Positions 24,925 to 32,800 of a DNA stretch of 59,023 nt are shown in pieces. The stretch spans positions 1 through 59,023 of the forward strand of contig CABVAC010000009.1 in NCBI GenBank assembly GCA_902496275.1, read 5' to 3'. Position 1 is the stretch's first letter. The number at the start of each line of letters is the position of its first letter. Source of the DNA: an uncultured Collinsella sp. Lineage in GTDB: Bacteria; Actinomycetota; Coriobacteriia; Coriobacteriales; Coriobacteriaceae. Under the pieces are notes generated by a model that saw only the letters and a list, made by a program, of their open reading frames with translations, was not told the origin of the DNA and ran no database searches. A program made the translations under genes and the position numbers.

Positions 24925-25965
24925 TTGGTTCGACGTGGCTCGCATCCGCGACTTTCGGTGATCCTTGTGGTAGAAGGTTCGCCCAGCTATGCGATGCGTG
25001 CGCTCGAGAGTATCCAGAACCAAGACCTCTACGATTTGCAGATTGTCGTTGTCTGCCGCGATGCTGCGCCCGGTGTGCGCCATTCGCTTCAAGTTGCTGC
25101 CGATAGGGACATCCATATTGATTTGATTGACGTCGAGGACGCGAAGCGCGGTGCTTGTCTTCGTGCCGGTTTTGCTGCATCGCGTGGCTCTCAAATCATC
25201 GCTATGAACGCCGATGAGTGGCTTGCTCCGCAGTCCCTTTCCAAGATGGTCGATATCGCGTGCGATACTGCGGCAGACATAGTGTTCCCCACGGTGTCGC
25301 TCGACCGCTATGATGCACATCGAGAGCGCCATTCGCGCGTCTTGAATGTTGCCCCTATTGTCATTGAAGACAAGTCTTCGATGGTGAGCGGGCTGTCTCA
25401 GTTGATTTTAGGCGGCCTAGTCGCTCAGACCTCTGGCGTGATGTACAGCCGCTCGCTGTTTGAGGCATGCCTTTTGTGCGACAAGGTGTTTCGCACAGTT
25501 GGGTTTATGGCGTGCGCGCTCTCGCGGGCGCAGTGCGTCTCCGGCTGCGGCGACGCTTGTTTCCACGCGGCGGCACCTAAGCTTACAGATGCCTTTGATC
25601 CCACCATGTATGCCAAGGTATCCGATGACATCCGAGCACTCGACGAGCTTGCGGACTCACTCTCGGAAGCAGATAGCGGTGGTCGGCTCAAGCTGGCAAG
25701 CCAAAAGTTCTACTTTGCCGGACTGGTCGCCTGCATCGAGAATTTGTGCCTGAGCCCGCATGGGGTGTCGTCAATTGAGCGTTCCGCCCGCATGCGTGAT
25801 ATGCTCGAGGCGCCTCGAACCCGTCAGATGGTCGCCGCGCTCAAGGACAACCATCGGGGACTCGGTCTGTTGTTTGGGCCGATCGCCAGCGCCAAGCCCA
25901 CGCGCTGCGTGATGTGTACGCATCTGGCAGCTTTTCTTAACCGGACGGGCGCAAAAACCGCCTAA
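24925..25965 (+). CDS. Glycosyltransferase family 2-like protein
   Basis: A 346-residue protein whose N-terminal half has the GT2/GT-A pattern: LSVILVVEGSPSYAMRALES (nucleotide-sugar binding start), QNQDLYDLQIVVVCRD, and RGACLRAGFAASRGSQIIAM. The usual DxD metal motif appears as NADEW. The C-terminal half is helical and unlike well-known subfamilies. The start is TTG at 24925 with GAGGACGG upstream; no better start exists. The acceptor and sugar cannot be told. It stands between truA and argR with no other polysaccharide gene. Confidence 0.7.
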   Translation: MVRRGSHPRLSVILVVEGSPSYAMRALESIQNQDLYDLQIVVVCRDAAPGVRHSLQVAADRDIHIDLIDVEDAKRGACLRAGFAASRGSQIIAMNADEWLAPQSLSKMVDIACDTAADIVFPTVSLDRYDAHRERHSRVLNVAPIVIEDKSSMVSGLSQLILGGLVAQTSGVMYSRSLFEACLLCDKVFRTVGFMACALSRAQCVSGCGDACFHAAAPKLTDAFDPTMYAKVSDDIRALDELADSLSEADSGGRLKLASQKFYFAGLVACIENLCLSPHGVSSIERSARMRDMLEAPRTRQMVAALKDNHRGLGLLFGPIASAKPTRCVMCTHLAAFLNRTGAKTA

Positions 25966-25976
25966 ACGGCTCATTA

Positions 25977-26004
25977 CGAAACAAACTTGCATAGAATTGT
26001 TTCG
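25977..26004. promoter_or_regulatory. Inverted repeat upstream of argR
   Basis: CGAAACAA and TTGTTTCG are perfect 8-bp arms 12 bases apart. The spacer and right arm together contain TAGAAT (25992-25997), a possible -10. This is a plausible operator, perhaps for autoregulation of ArgR, but it is not a typical ARG box. Confidence 0.4.
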
Positions 26005-26097
26005 AAATGCGTTCTTATACACAAAAGCCTTCAAATAGCGTTAAACTATTCAATCACTGATTGATTGTCTCCGCCATCTTTTGGAGAGAGGGTTTGT

Positions 26098-26535
26098 ATG
26101 GCTAAAAAACGCAATGGGCGCCAGGATGCCATTAGAGATATTGTGCGCAATAAGGACGTCCGTACGCAGCGCGTGCTGGTCGATGAGCTCCGTGCTATGG
26201 GCTTTGATTGCACGCAGGCGACTGTCTCTCGCGATATTGCCGATATGGGGCTGCGTAAGCTCCCTGAGGGCATCTATGTTCTGGCAGAGGACCTGCACCT
26301 GCAGCGTATGGTTTCCGAGCTCGTTACGGGCGTTCTGCGTACCGATAATCTGGTTATGATCAAGGCTCAGCCTGGCACGGCTTCCGGCATCGCCGCCGCC
26401 GTTGATGCGGCAGAGTTGCCCGATGTGCTTGGCTCGCTTGCCGGCAACGATACGATTTTGGTCATTGCCCAGACGGCCGAGGACGGCGAGCGTCTCGAGG
26501 CGCTGATCAATAAGCTGAGCAATTCTCGCAAGTAG
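26098..26535 (+). CDS. argR: Arginine repressor ArgR
   Basis: A 145-residue protein. The N-terminal winged helix shows DAIRDIVRNKDVRTQRVLVD and TQATVSRDIADMGLRKL, the DNA-recognition helix of ArgR. The C-terminal domain shows MIKAQPGTASGIAAAVDAAE and GNDTILVIAQ with the acidic arginine-binding pocket. As a hexamer with arginine it represses arginine synthesis. The ATG at 26098 follows GGAGAGAGGG. No arginine biosynthesis gene is adjacent. Confidence 0.93.
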   Translation: MAKKRNGRQDAIRDIVRNKDVRTQRVLVDELRAMGFDCTQATVSRDIADMGLRKLPEGIYVLAEDLHLQRMVSELVTGVLRTDNLVMIKAQPGTASGIAAAVDAAELPDVLGSLAGNDTILVIAQTAEDGERLEALINKLSNSRK

Positions 26536-26586
26536 GCGTGCGGGTCGTGCGCTCGGCTCTGTGCGCGCTGACATCGTGGCTTGTAA

Positions 26587-26617
26587 GGGGTATCGACGTT
26601 GGTCGGTACCCCCTTTT
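26587..26617 (+). terminator. Terminator after argR
   Basis: GGGGTA and TACCCC with an inner CGAC/GTCG pairing form a hairpin followed by CTTTTTG, 52 bases after the argR stop. Confidence 0.8.
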
Positions 26618-26660
26618 TGTTTGCCGGTATAAAGACCGCCCACCAGGTCGCTTCAAACTA

Positions 26661-26700
26661 AAAGGCCCCCGAGCAGTTCAATAGGCTGCTCGGGGGCCTT
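26661..26700 (-). terminator. Terminator of the penicillin-binding protein gene
   Basis: AAGGCCCCCGAGCAG and CTGCTCGGGGGCCTT form a 15-bp stem around a nine-base loop. On the minus strand it ends in TTTTAGTTT and lies 23 bases after the stop of the gene at 26723. Confidence 0.88.
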
Positions 26701-26722
26701 GTTGCTTATGGCCGGATGATTT

Positions 26723-28924
26723 CTAGCCGACCGTATCGTCAGGCGTGGGCGAGGGGTCGGGAGTGGGCGTAGGCGTAGGCGTAGGCGTAGGCGTGCCGCC
26801 ATCGCCGCCGGTCGAACCACCAGTGGAGCCGCCCGTCGAGCCACCGGTCGTACCGGTGCCGCCGGTGGTGTCGCCGCCCGTGGTCTCGGTGGTCGTGGTC
26901 GTCGTGGTCGTCGTTGTGGTTTCCTCTTCGTCCTCGTTCTCGTCCTTGTCGTCGTTCTCCGTCTTCTTGGTGTTGTTGGTGCCGTAGAACTTCCAGACGC
27001 TGTTGTTCTTGTAGGTGGGAGCCGTTCCGGTCGCAAACTCCTCGCGCTCGGTACCGGTCAGAACGGTGTTCATAAACCGCTTAAAGACAGGCAGGTTGGT
27101 GCTGTCGCCCAGCAGGTCTGTGCCGTATTTTTGGATGGGAATCTCGCCCGCGGAATAGCCGGTCCACAGGGCGCACGCCAGCTGCGGGGTATAGCCGCAG
27201 AACCACAGGTTGGTGGTGTTGTCGGTGGTGCCCGTCTTGCCGGCATAGGGCTGGTTGACGCTCAGGGCGCCGGCAGCACCCGTACCGCCGCCCTTCATGA
27301 CGCCGGACAGAACATCGGTGACCGCGGCGGCCTCGCCCTCGGTAAGCACCTGTGAGGGATTGTCGGTGTGCTGGTACAGCACCGAACCGGTACGAGAGTC
27401 AATCTCGGTGATGGCGATCGGCTGGCGATAGTAGCCGCCGTTGGCAAACGTCGCGTAGGCGGCGGCCATCTCGAGCGGCGAGATCGAGCCGGTGCCGAGG
27501 GTCATGACGGGAACGTCCTCGATGTTGTCCTTGGCGGGATCGATGCCGAGCTTTTTGACGAGCGAGATGATCTTGCTGTTGCCGACGGCTTCCGCCACCT
27601 GGATGTAGCCGGTGTTGGAGGAGTATGCCGTCGCCTGCTTAAGCGTGATGTTGCCATAGCTATGGTTGGCGTAGTTTTGGACCTCGGTCGTGGTGCCCTT
27701 GGCCTTGAGCGGCGAGTTGCAGTTGAGGGTGACGTTGGGGTTCATGCCGTTTTGGATGGCAGTTGCCAGCGTAAAGGCCTTAAAGGTGGAGCCGACGGGA
27801 CGCTTGGCCGTGGCATGGTTTACGTGGTTCTCGTCGGCGTTGTAATCGTAGCCGCCCACCATGCACTTGATGTAGCCGGTCTTGGGGTCGACGACGACCA
27901 TGCCCATGTCCAGGCCGTCGAGCGAGAGCGTGTCGAGCTGCTCGCGAACGGCATTCTCTGCCACCTGCTGCATCGTGGGGTCGATGGTGGTCTTGACGGT
28001 CAGGCCGCCCTTAAAGAGCACGTCGGTCGAGAACTCCTGCTCCAGCAGCTGCTTAACATAGGCGACAAAGTAGGGCTGCGAGTATACGTCGACGCCGCTG
28101 CCCGAGATTTCGGTCACGTTGAGGGTGATGGGCTCGGCCTGTGCGGCATCGTGCTCCTCCTGCGTAATGTGGCCCAGGCGCAGCATGTTGTCGAGGACCT
28201 TGTTGCGACGGGACAGCGCCAGGTCGGGGTTGACCGTGGGGTCGTACTGCGAGGGCGAGTTGGGAAGGCCGATCAACAGCGCGGCCTCGCTCAGGGTGAG
28301 GTCTGCGGCGCTCTTGGACAGGTAGGTCTCGGCGGCGGCCTCAATACCGTAGGCGCCGTGACCGTAATAGATGGTGTTGAGGTACATCATGAGGATCTCG
28401 TCTTTGGAGTACATGTCCTCCATCTTTACGGCGATGTAGGCCTCGCGCACCTTACGCTCGATGGTCGAGTCGAACTGCTCCTCCTGCAGGATGGTGTTGC
28501 GCACCAGCTGCTGGGTGATAGTCGAGGCGCCTTCGTGCCCGCCGCCGAGGGTTGCCACCGCAGCACGCGCGATACCCCACAGGTCGATACCGCCGTGCTC
28601 GTAGAAGCGCTCGTCCTCGACGTCAACGGTGCCCTGTAGCACGTAGGGGGAGACCTTGTCCTTGGTGATGGACTTGCGGTTTTGCGTGTAGAAGCTCGCG
28701 ATCTTGTTGCCGTTGCAGTCGACGATCTCGGTGGGCTCGCTCACCAGATACGCGTTGGCGTCGGTGTAGTCGGGCAGATCGGACAGCCAGCGGTTGACGT
28801 TGCCGACCATGCCGATGCCAAATGCCACGCCCGCAATCAGCAAAAAGCCCAAAAACGAGAGCAGGATTATGGGCAGGGCATGCGTCTTTGAACGGCTGCG
28901 TCCCTGTCGTTGGCGAGGACCCAT
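26723..28924 (-). CDS. Class A penicillin-binding protein (transglycosylase/transpeptidase)
   Basis: A 733-residue bifunctional peptidoglycan synthase. Order: a short basic tail, one membrane helix (PIILLSFLGFLLIAGVAFGI), a GT51 transglycosylase domain (VEDERFYEHGG with the catalytic Glu, GASTITQQLVRN), then a transpeptidase domain with SxxK in RPVGSTFKAF, SSN in AYSSNTGYI, and KTG in YAGKTGTTDN. The C-terminal 70 residues are low complexity: an acidic stretch, a run of Thr, Gly-Gly-Ser-Thr repeats and Pro-Thr repeats, probably a wall-spanning tail. The ATG at 28924 follows GGAGGTCA; a longer frame to 29047 has no ribosome site. Confidence 0.92.
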   Translation of the reverse strand: MGPRQRQGRSRSKTHALPIILLSFLGFLLIAGVAFGIGMVGNVNRWLSDLPDYTDANAYLVSEPTEIVDCNGNKIASFYTQNRKSITKDKVSPYVLQGTVDVEDERFYEHGGIDLWGIARAAVATLGGGHEGASTITQQLVRNTILQEEQFDSTIERKVREAYIAVKMEDMYSKDEILMMYLNTIYYGHGAYGIEAAAETYLSKSAADLTLSEAALLIGLPNSPSQYDPTVNPDLALSRRNKVLDNMLRLGHITQEEHDAAQAEPITLNVTEISGSGVDVYSQPYFVAYVKQLLEQEFSTDVLFKGGLTVKTTIDPTMQQVAENAVREQLDTLSLDGLDMGMVVVDPKTGYIKCMVGGYDYNADENHVNHATAKRPVGSTFKAFTLATAIQNGMNPNVTLNCNSPLKAKGTTTEVQNYANHSYGNITLKQATAYSSNTGYIQVAEAVGNSKIISLVKKLGIDPAKDNIEDVPVMTLGTGSISPLEMAAAYATFANGGYYRQPIAITEIDSRTGSVLYQHTDNPSQVLTEGEAAAVTDVLSGVMKGGGTGAAGALSVNQPYAGKTGTTDNTTNLWFCGYTPQLACALWTGYSAGEIPIQKYGTDLLGDSTNLPVFKRFMNTVLTGTEREEFATGTAPTYKNNSVWKFYGTNNTKKTENDDKDENEDEEETTTTTTTTTTTETTGGDTTGGTGTTGGSTGGSTGGSTGGDGGTPTPTPTPTPTPDPSPTPDDTVG

Positions 28925-29086
28925 ATATTGACCTCCAGGTATGTCGTGCCGGACGGCGGATGTGCCGTCGGGGCAGGATGGACATAAGTTATTACACGAT
29001 AAACCAAACGGGGCGCGCGAGGCCTCGTGTATGCTGGAAGACGGCATTTTTCAGAGTGAATGCATACCTTGGTAAGGAGTTTGTCG

Positions 29087-31045
29087 ATGGCGATTCGGAC
29101 GATGGGGCCGAGCGGACAATACGAGACTGGATTGGATGCTGCCGGTGCGGCGCTGCCCGAGCTGCTGGCGCCGGCGGGCGGGCTCGACCAGATGTTTGCG
29201 GCCATCGCCGCGGGCGCCGATGCCATCTATGCGGGGTTGGGCGGCTTTAACGCCCGTGTGAGTGCGCACGGTTTTACCGACGACGAGTTTGCGCGCGGCT
29301 GCGCCGTGGCGCATGCCCATGGCGTGCGTGTGTACGTGACGCTCAACGTGTTCGTGTTTGACGATGAGTTGTCCGACGCGGTGGCGTTGGGAGCTCATGC
29401 ACTGGAGCTGGGCGCCGATGCTCTGATTGTCGCCGATGCCGGGCTGGCCTGCGCGCTGCGCGCGGCGATTCCCGGGGTCGAGATTCACCTGTCCACGCAG
29501 GCGGGCGTTCATAGCGAAGGCGCCGTGCGACTTGCCGCCGATGAGCTGGGGGTCGAGCGCGTGACGACGGCACGCGAGCTGACGGTCGACGAGATTGCGG
29601 CGCTATGTGCCACGGGCGTGCCCATCGAGGTATTCTGCCACGGTGCGATTTGCATCGGCTATTCGGGGGCGTGCGAGTTCTCGGCCCTGCGGCGTGGGCG
29701 CTCGGCGATGCGCGGCGACTGCACGCAGCCGTGCCGTCTGGCGTACGACCTGGTGGACGAGGCGGGGCAGAGCGTTGTCGCCGTCGAGGGAGATCGCCTG
29801 CTGTGCCCGCGCGACTATCTGGGTATTGCGCATCTGCCCGAGCTTGTAGATGCCGGCGTGGCGTCGCTCAAGATCGAGGGGCGCATGAAGAACCCCGATT
29901 ACGTATTCAACGTGGTGCGGGTGTGGCGCCGGGCACTCGATATGCTGTACGACGGCGCGTGGGACCCCGGTGCCGTGGAAGAGCTTGAGCGCGAGCTGGG
30001 AAGGTCGTTTAACCGTGGGTTTACCGATGCGTACCTGCGAGGGCGTTCGGGTGCCGAGCTGATGAGCTTTGAGCGTGCGATTAACCAGGGCGTGCGCGTG
30101 GGGCGCTTGGTCGCTGTGGGCCACGAAGAGGTGACCGTTGAGCTCGACGCCGCCGTGGCGGCGGGTGACACGCTCGAGATCCGGTTTTATCCGGGTGCCG
30201 ACGCGCGTCCCGATGTGCCCAAGCGCTGGCCGCAGGTGCCCTGTCCGGTGGATGCCGCAGCGGGGGAGCGCGTCGTCGTGCATTGCAAGCGTAAGGTTGA
30301 CACGGGCTGCGAGGTGTACCTGATTCGCAGCGCCGGCGTGTTGGATCAGACGGCGGCGGTGTTGGAGCGCATGCGGGCCGAGGCGGATGCGATTGCGCCC
30401 GTTGCGCGTGCCGTTGAGGTGCTGCCCTTTGAGGACGTTGCGGTGGATGGCGGTGCGTCCACGGAGTTGGTGGAGTGCGCGGTTCCCACTCGCATGGTTT
30501 TTGCTTGGCAGCTGATGGATGCCGACCCGCGCGGAGAACTTGATTTGTCCGACGCCGTTGTGGTGCTTGACGAGGTGTGCCGCACGGGTGACGCTGACTG
30601 GACCCGCTCACTGATACAGCGTGCCGGGCGCGTCGTCTGCCGCAACCTGGGACAGGTGGTGATCGCTCGCGAGCTGGGCGTGACGTTTGACGTGGCGGCG
30701 CCGGTGTTCTGCGCGAATCGGGCCACGCTTACCTGGCTGCGCGGACTCGGTGCGGGGCGGGTGTGCTTGCCGGCGGAGTTGCTCGGCAATGATGCGGAGC
30801 GTATTGCCGAACTGGCCGCTGAACCCGGCGTCTTGGGTCCGGTCGACGCCGACCGTCCCGAGCTTATGGTGTGCGAGCACTGCCTGCTGACCGCCGAGGG
30901 CGTCTGCGCCACCGATGCGACGGGACAGGTTCGTTGCCGCGACTGCTTGCGTCGTCGGCAGGTACGCTATCTGGTCGAGCGTGACGGTACACGTCTGCCA
31001 GTTGCCATTGACGCATGCGGCAGGACGAGGATTTTCCTGTCGTAG
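29087..31045 (+). CDS. Peptidase U32 family protein
   Basis: A 652-residue protein of the U32 family. PELLAPAGGLDQMFAAIAAG starts the barrel, and the PROSITE-type signature is seen as EVFCHGAICIGYSGACEFS, followed by RGDCTQPCR. Related proteins in E. coli (TrhP, RlhA) are needed for hydroxylation of tRNA or 23S rRNA through an iron-sulfur cluster, and the cysteines here fit that. The last 70 residues form a Cys-rich segment (CEHC, then CRDC) that looks like a zinc ribbon. The ATG at 29087 has AAGGAG seven bases upstream; an ATG at 29060 has none. It is divergent from the PBP gene. Confidence 0.88.
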   Translation: MAIRTMGPSGQYETGLDAAGAALPELLAPAGGLDQMFAAIAAGADAIYAGLGGFNARVSAHGFTDDEFARGCAVAHAHGVRVYVTLNVFVFDDELSDAVALGAHALELGADALIVADAGLACALRAAIPGVEIHLSTQAGVHSEGAVRLAADELGVERVTTARELTVDEIAALCATGVPIEVFCHGAICIGYSGACEFSALRRGRSAMRGDCTQPCRLAYDLVDEAGQSVVAVEGDRLLCPRDYLGIAHLPELVDAGVASLKIEGRMKNPDYVFNVVRVWRRALDMLYDGAWDPGAVEELERELGRSFNRGFTDAYLRGRSGAELMSFERAINQGVRVGRLVAVGHEEVTVELDAAVAAGDTLEIRFYPGADARPDVPKRWPQVPCPVDAAAGERVVVHCKRKVDTGCEVYLIRSAGVLDQTAAVLERMRAEADAIAPVARAVEVLPFEDVAVDGGASTELVECAVPTRMVFAWQLMDADPRGELDLSDAVVVLDEVCRTGDADWTRSLIQRAGRVVCRNLGQVVIARELGVTFDVAAPVFCANRATLTWLRGLGAGRVCLPAELLGNDAERIAELAAEPGVLGPVDADRPELMVCEHCLLTAEGVCATDATGQVRCRDCLRRRQVRYLVERDGTRLPVAIDACGRTRIFLS

Positions 31046-31093
31046 GTGCCGCGTCGCGTCAGTTTGTTATCATAAGAGAGTTTATGGACTTCC

Positions 31094-31120
31094 AGCACCG
31101 CCGTTTTCGGCGAGGGTGCT
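31094..31120 (+). other. Hairpin in the tyrS leader
   Basis: AGCACC/GGTGCT and an inner GCCG/CGGC with a TTTT loop form a hairpin 22 bases before the tyrS start. It is too short for a T-box. Confidence 0.45.
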
Positions 31121-31141
31121 ATAGCAAAAGGAGGATACCCA

Positions 31142-32353
31142 ATGCTGTCTGTTGACGAGCAAATGCGTATCATCACCTCGGGCGCCGCGCAGATCGTTCC
31201 CGAGGCCGACCTTCGCAAGAAGCTTGAGAAGGGCGAGCCCCTCAACATCAAGCTCGGCGTCGACCCCACCAGCCCCGACCTGCACCTGGGCCACGCCGTG
31301 CCGCTGCGCAAGATGCGTCAGTTCCAGGACCTGGGCCACAACGTCACCCTCATCATCGGCAACGGTACCGCGCTGATCGGCGACCCCTCGGGCAAGAACT
31401 CCACGCGTCCGCAGCTTTCGCAGGAGCAGATCGAGGCCAACGCCGAGACCTACGTGAGCCAGGCCATGAAGATCCTGGACCCCGAGAAGACCACCATCGT
31501 GCACAACGGTGACTGGATCTTGTCGATGGACCTGGCCGGCCTGCTGCAGGTGTGCTCCAAGTTCACCGTCGCCCGCATCCTTGAGCGCGATGACTTTACC
31601 AAGCGCTACCAGTCTCAGACGCCGATCGCCCTGCACGAGTTCCTGTATCCCGTGATGCAGGCATACGATTCGGTCATGATTAAGGCCGACGTGGAGATGG
31701 GCGGCACCGATCAGCTCTTCAACCTGCTCGCCGGCCGTGAGCTCATGGAGAAAATGGGCATGGAGCCGCAGATCGCGCTCACCATGCCGCTGCTCGAGGG
31801 CACCGACGGCGTGCGCAAGATGTCCAAGTCCTATGGCAACTACATCGGCCTGACCGACGCTCCCAAGGATATGTTCGGCAAGACCATGTCCATCCCCGAC
31901 GAGATGATCGGCAAGTACTATCGTCTGGCCAGCTCGCTCACCCCGGCCGAGGTCGACAAGATCGACGCCGCCCTGGCCGATGGTTCTGCCGACCCCTACG
32001 AGCTCAAGCGCGCTCTGGGCCGCGACCTGTGCGACACCTACCACGGCGCCGGCGCCGGCGACGAGGCTCAGGCCGAGTTCGACCGCGTATTCAAGGAGGG
32101 CCAGCTTGCCGACTTCCCCGAGAAGCATGTCGAGCTGACCGTCAACGACGAGGGTCAGATCTACCTCGCCGGCCTGCTCAAGGACCTGGGCCTTTCGGCG
32201 AGCGCCGGCCAGGCTCGTCGCGATATCGACGGCGGCGGTGTCAAGATTAACGGCAAGGCCGTGGCTCCCAAGAGCTACAACATCGACCCCAGCGCCCTCA
32301 AGCTGGGCGACACCCTCTCCGTAGGCAAGCGCAAGGGCTTCAAGTTGGTCTAA
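31142..32353 (+). CDS. tyrS: Tyrosyl-tRNA synthetase
   Basis: A 403-residue class I synthetase that charges tRNA-Tyr. The HIGH motif appears as HLGHAVPL (about residue 44) and the KMSKS motif as KMSKSYGNYIG (about 227). Both are typical of the TyrRS branch with the longer HIGH spacing. A C-terminal S4 domain (SASAGQARRDIDGGGVKING) binds the tRNA. GGAGGATACCC precedes the ATG. Confidence 0.95.
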   Translation: MLSVDEQMRIITSGAAQIVPEADLRKKLEKGEPLNIKLGVDPTSPDLHLGHAVPLRKMRQFQDLGHNVTLIIGNGTALIGDPSGKNSTRPQLSQEQIEANAETYVSQAMKILDPEKTTIVHNGDWILSMDLAGLLQVCSKFTVARILERDDFTKRYQSQTPIALHEFLYPVMQAYDSVMIKADVEMGGTDQLFNLLAGRELMEKMGMEPQIALTMPLLEGTDGVRKMSKSYGNYIGLTDAPKDMFGKTMSIPDEMIGKYYRLASSLTPAEVDKIDAALADGSADPYELKRALGRDLCDTYHGAGAGDEAQAEFDRVFKEGQLADFPEKHVELTVNDEGQIYLAGLLKDLGLSASAGQARRDIDGGGVKINGKAVAPKSYNIDPSALKLGDTLSVGKRKGFKLV

Positions 32354-32379
32354 CGAGCGAGTTGACCTCACAAGTGCAA

Positions 32380-32412
32380 TAAGGCCGCAGCCGGGAATCC
32401 CGACTGCGGCCT
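32380..32412 (+). terminator. Terminator after tyrS
   Basis: AAGGCCGCAG and CTGCGGCCT pair around a CCGGGAATCCCGA loop that can itself pair. The following bases are ATTAG, so the T-run is weak. Confidence 0.65.
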
Positions 32413-32416
32413 ATTA

Positions 32417-32444
32417 GTTACGCGGTTTTACCAAACCGCGTAAC
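32417..32444. repeat. Perfect 12-bp hairpin in the tyrS-ade gap
   Basis: GTTACGCGGTTT and AAACCGCGTAAC form a perfect stem with a TACC loop. It directly precedes the structured element at 32458. The 447-bp gap from 32354 to 32800 is made almost entirely of such structures and holds no gene. Confidence 0.6.
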
Positions 32445-32457
32445 GGGGCGACGCCGC

Positions 32458-32556
32458 AAACCCGCCAGCGCGGCAATCTGCCTTTCAACTTCGGCGGCAT
32501 GACCAAAAGGTCAATGCCGCCTCGTTTCAAGGCACCTTGCTCGCTCTGGCGGGTTT
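32458..32556. ncRNA. Candidate structured RNA element, copy 2
   Basis: Outer stem AAACCCGCCAG/CTGGCGGGTTT, unrelated in sequence to the outer stem of copy 1. Then TGCCTT/AAGGCA (32479-32484/32529-32534), internal loop TCAACTTCG (5') and CTCGTTTC (3'), stem GCGGCAT/ATGCCGC (32494-32500/32514-32520), one bulged base, GACC/GGTC and an AAAA loop. Relative to copy 1, the first pair of the second stem changes from C-G to T-A and two pairs of the third stem from A-T to G-C and C-G, all compensated. The loops change only at two pyrimidine or purine positions. Confidence 0.6.
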
Positions 32557-32593
32557 TCGCTGTCGTTATCAAAATATCGGCGCTGCCGTGGTT

Positions 32594-32677
32594 GGCACTT
32601 GGGGACGTTCCTTTTGTGCCGGCGCTTTGGGGCGCTCCTTGTCATTGGCGCAAAGCAACCTGTCCCCATTGCACCAA
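32594..32677. repeat. Degenerate GGGAC-core palindromes
   Basis: GGCAC...GTGCC (32594-32598/32616-32620) encloses TTGGGGACGTTCC. At 32645-32677 a segment TTGGCGCA...TGCACCAA around AACCTGTCCCC matches the left half of the element at 39266. These look like decayed copies of the repeats found elsewhere in the window. Confidence 0.45.
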
Positions 32678-32800
32678 GTGGCGCGTGCCGTTAAGCGGAG
32701 GGGTGTTAGCGGGGCTTCCTTTTGGGCATACAATGGCTATTGGTTTGCTGCGGTGAAGGTTCGTCCGCTCCGCAGTTTTTCTACGGTAGAAGGAGTATGT

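Noticed and set aside
31046..31141. T-box riboswitch in the tyrS leader
   Set aside because: The spacer is under 100 bases and lacks the conserved T-box sequence and a specifier loop; only a short hairpin is present.
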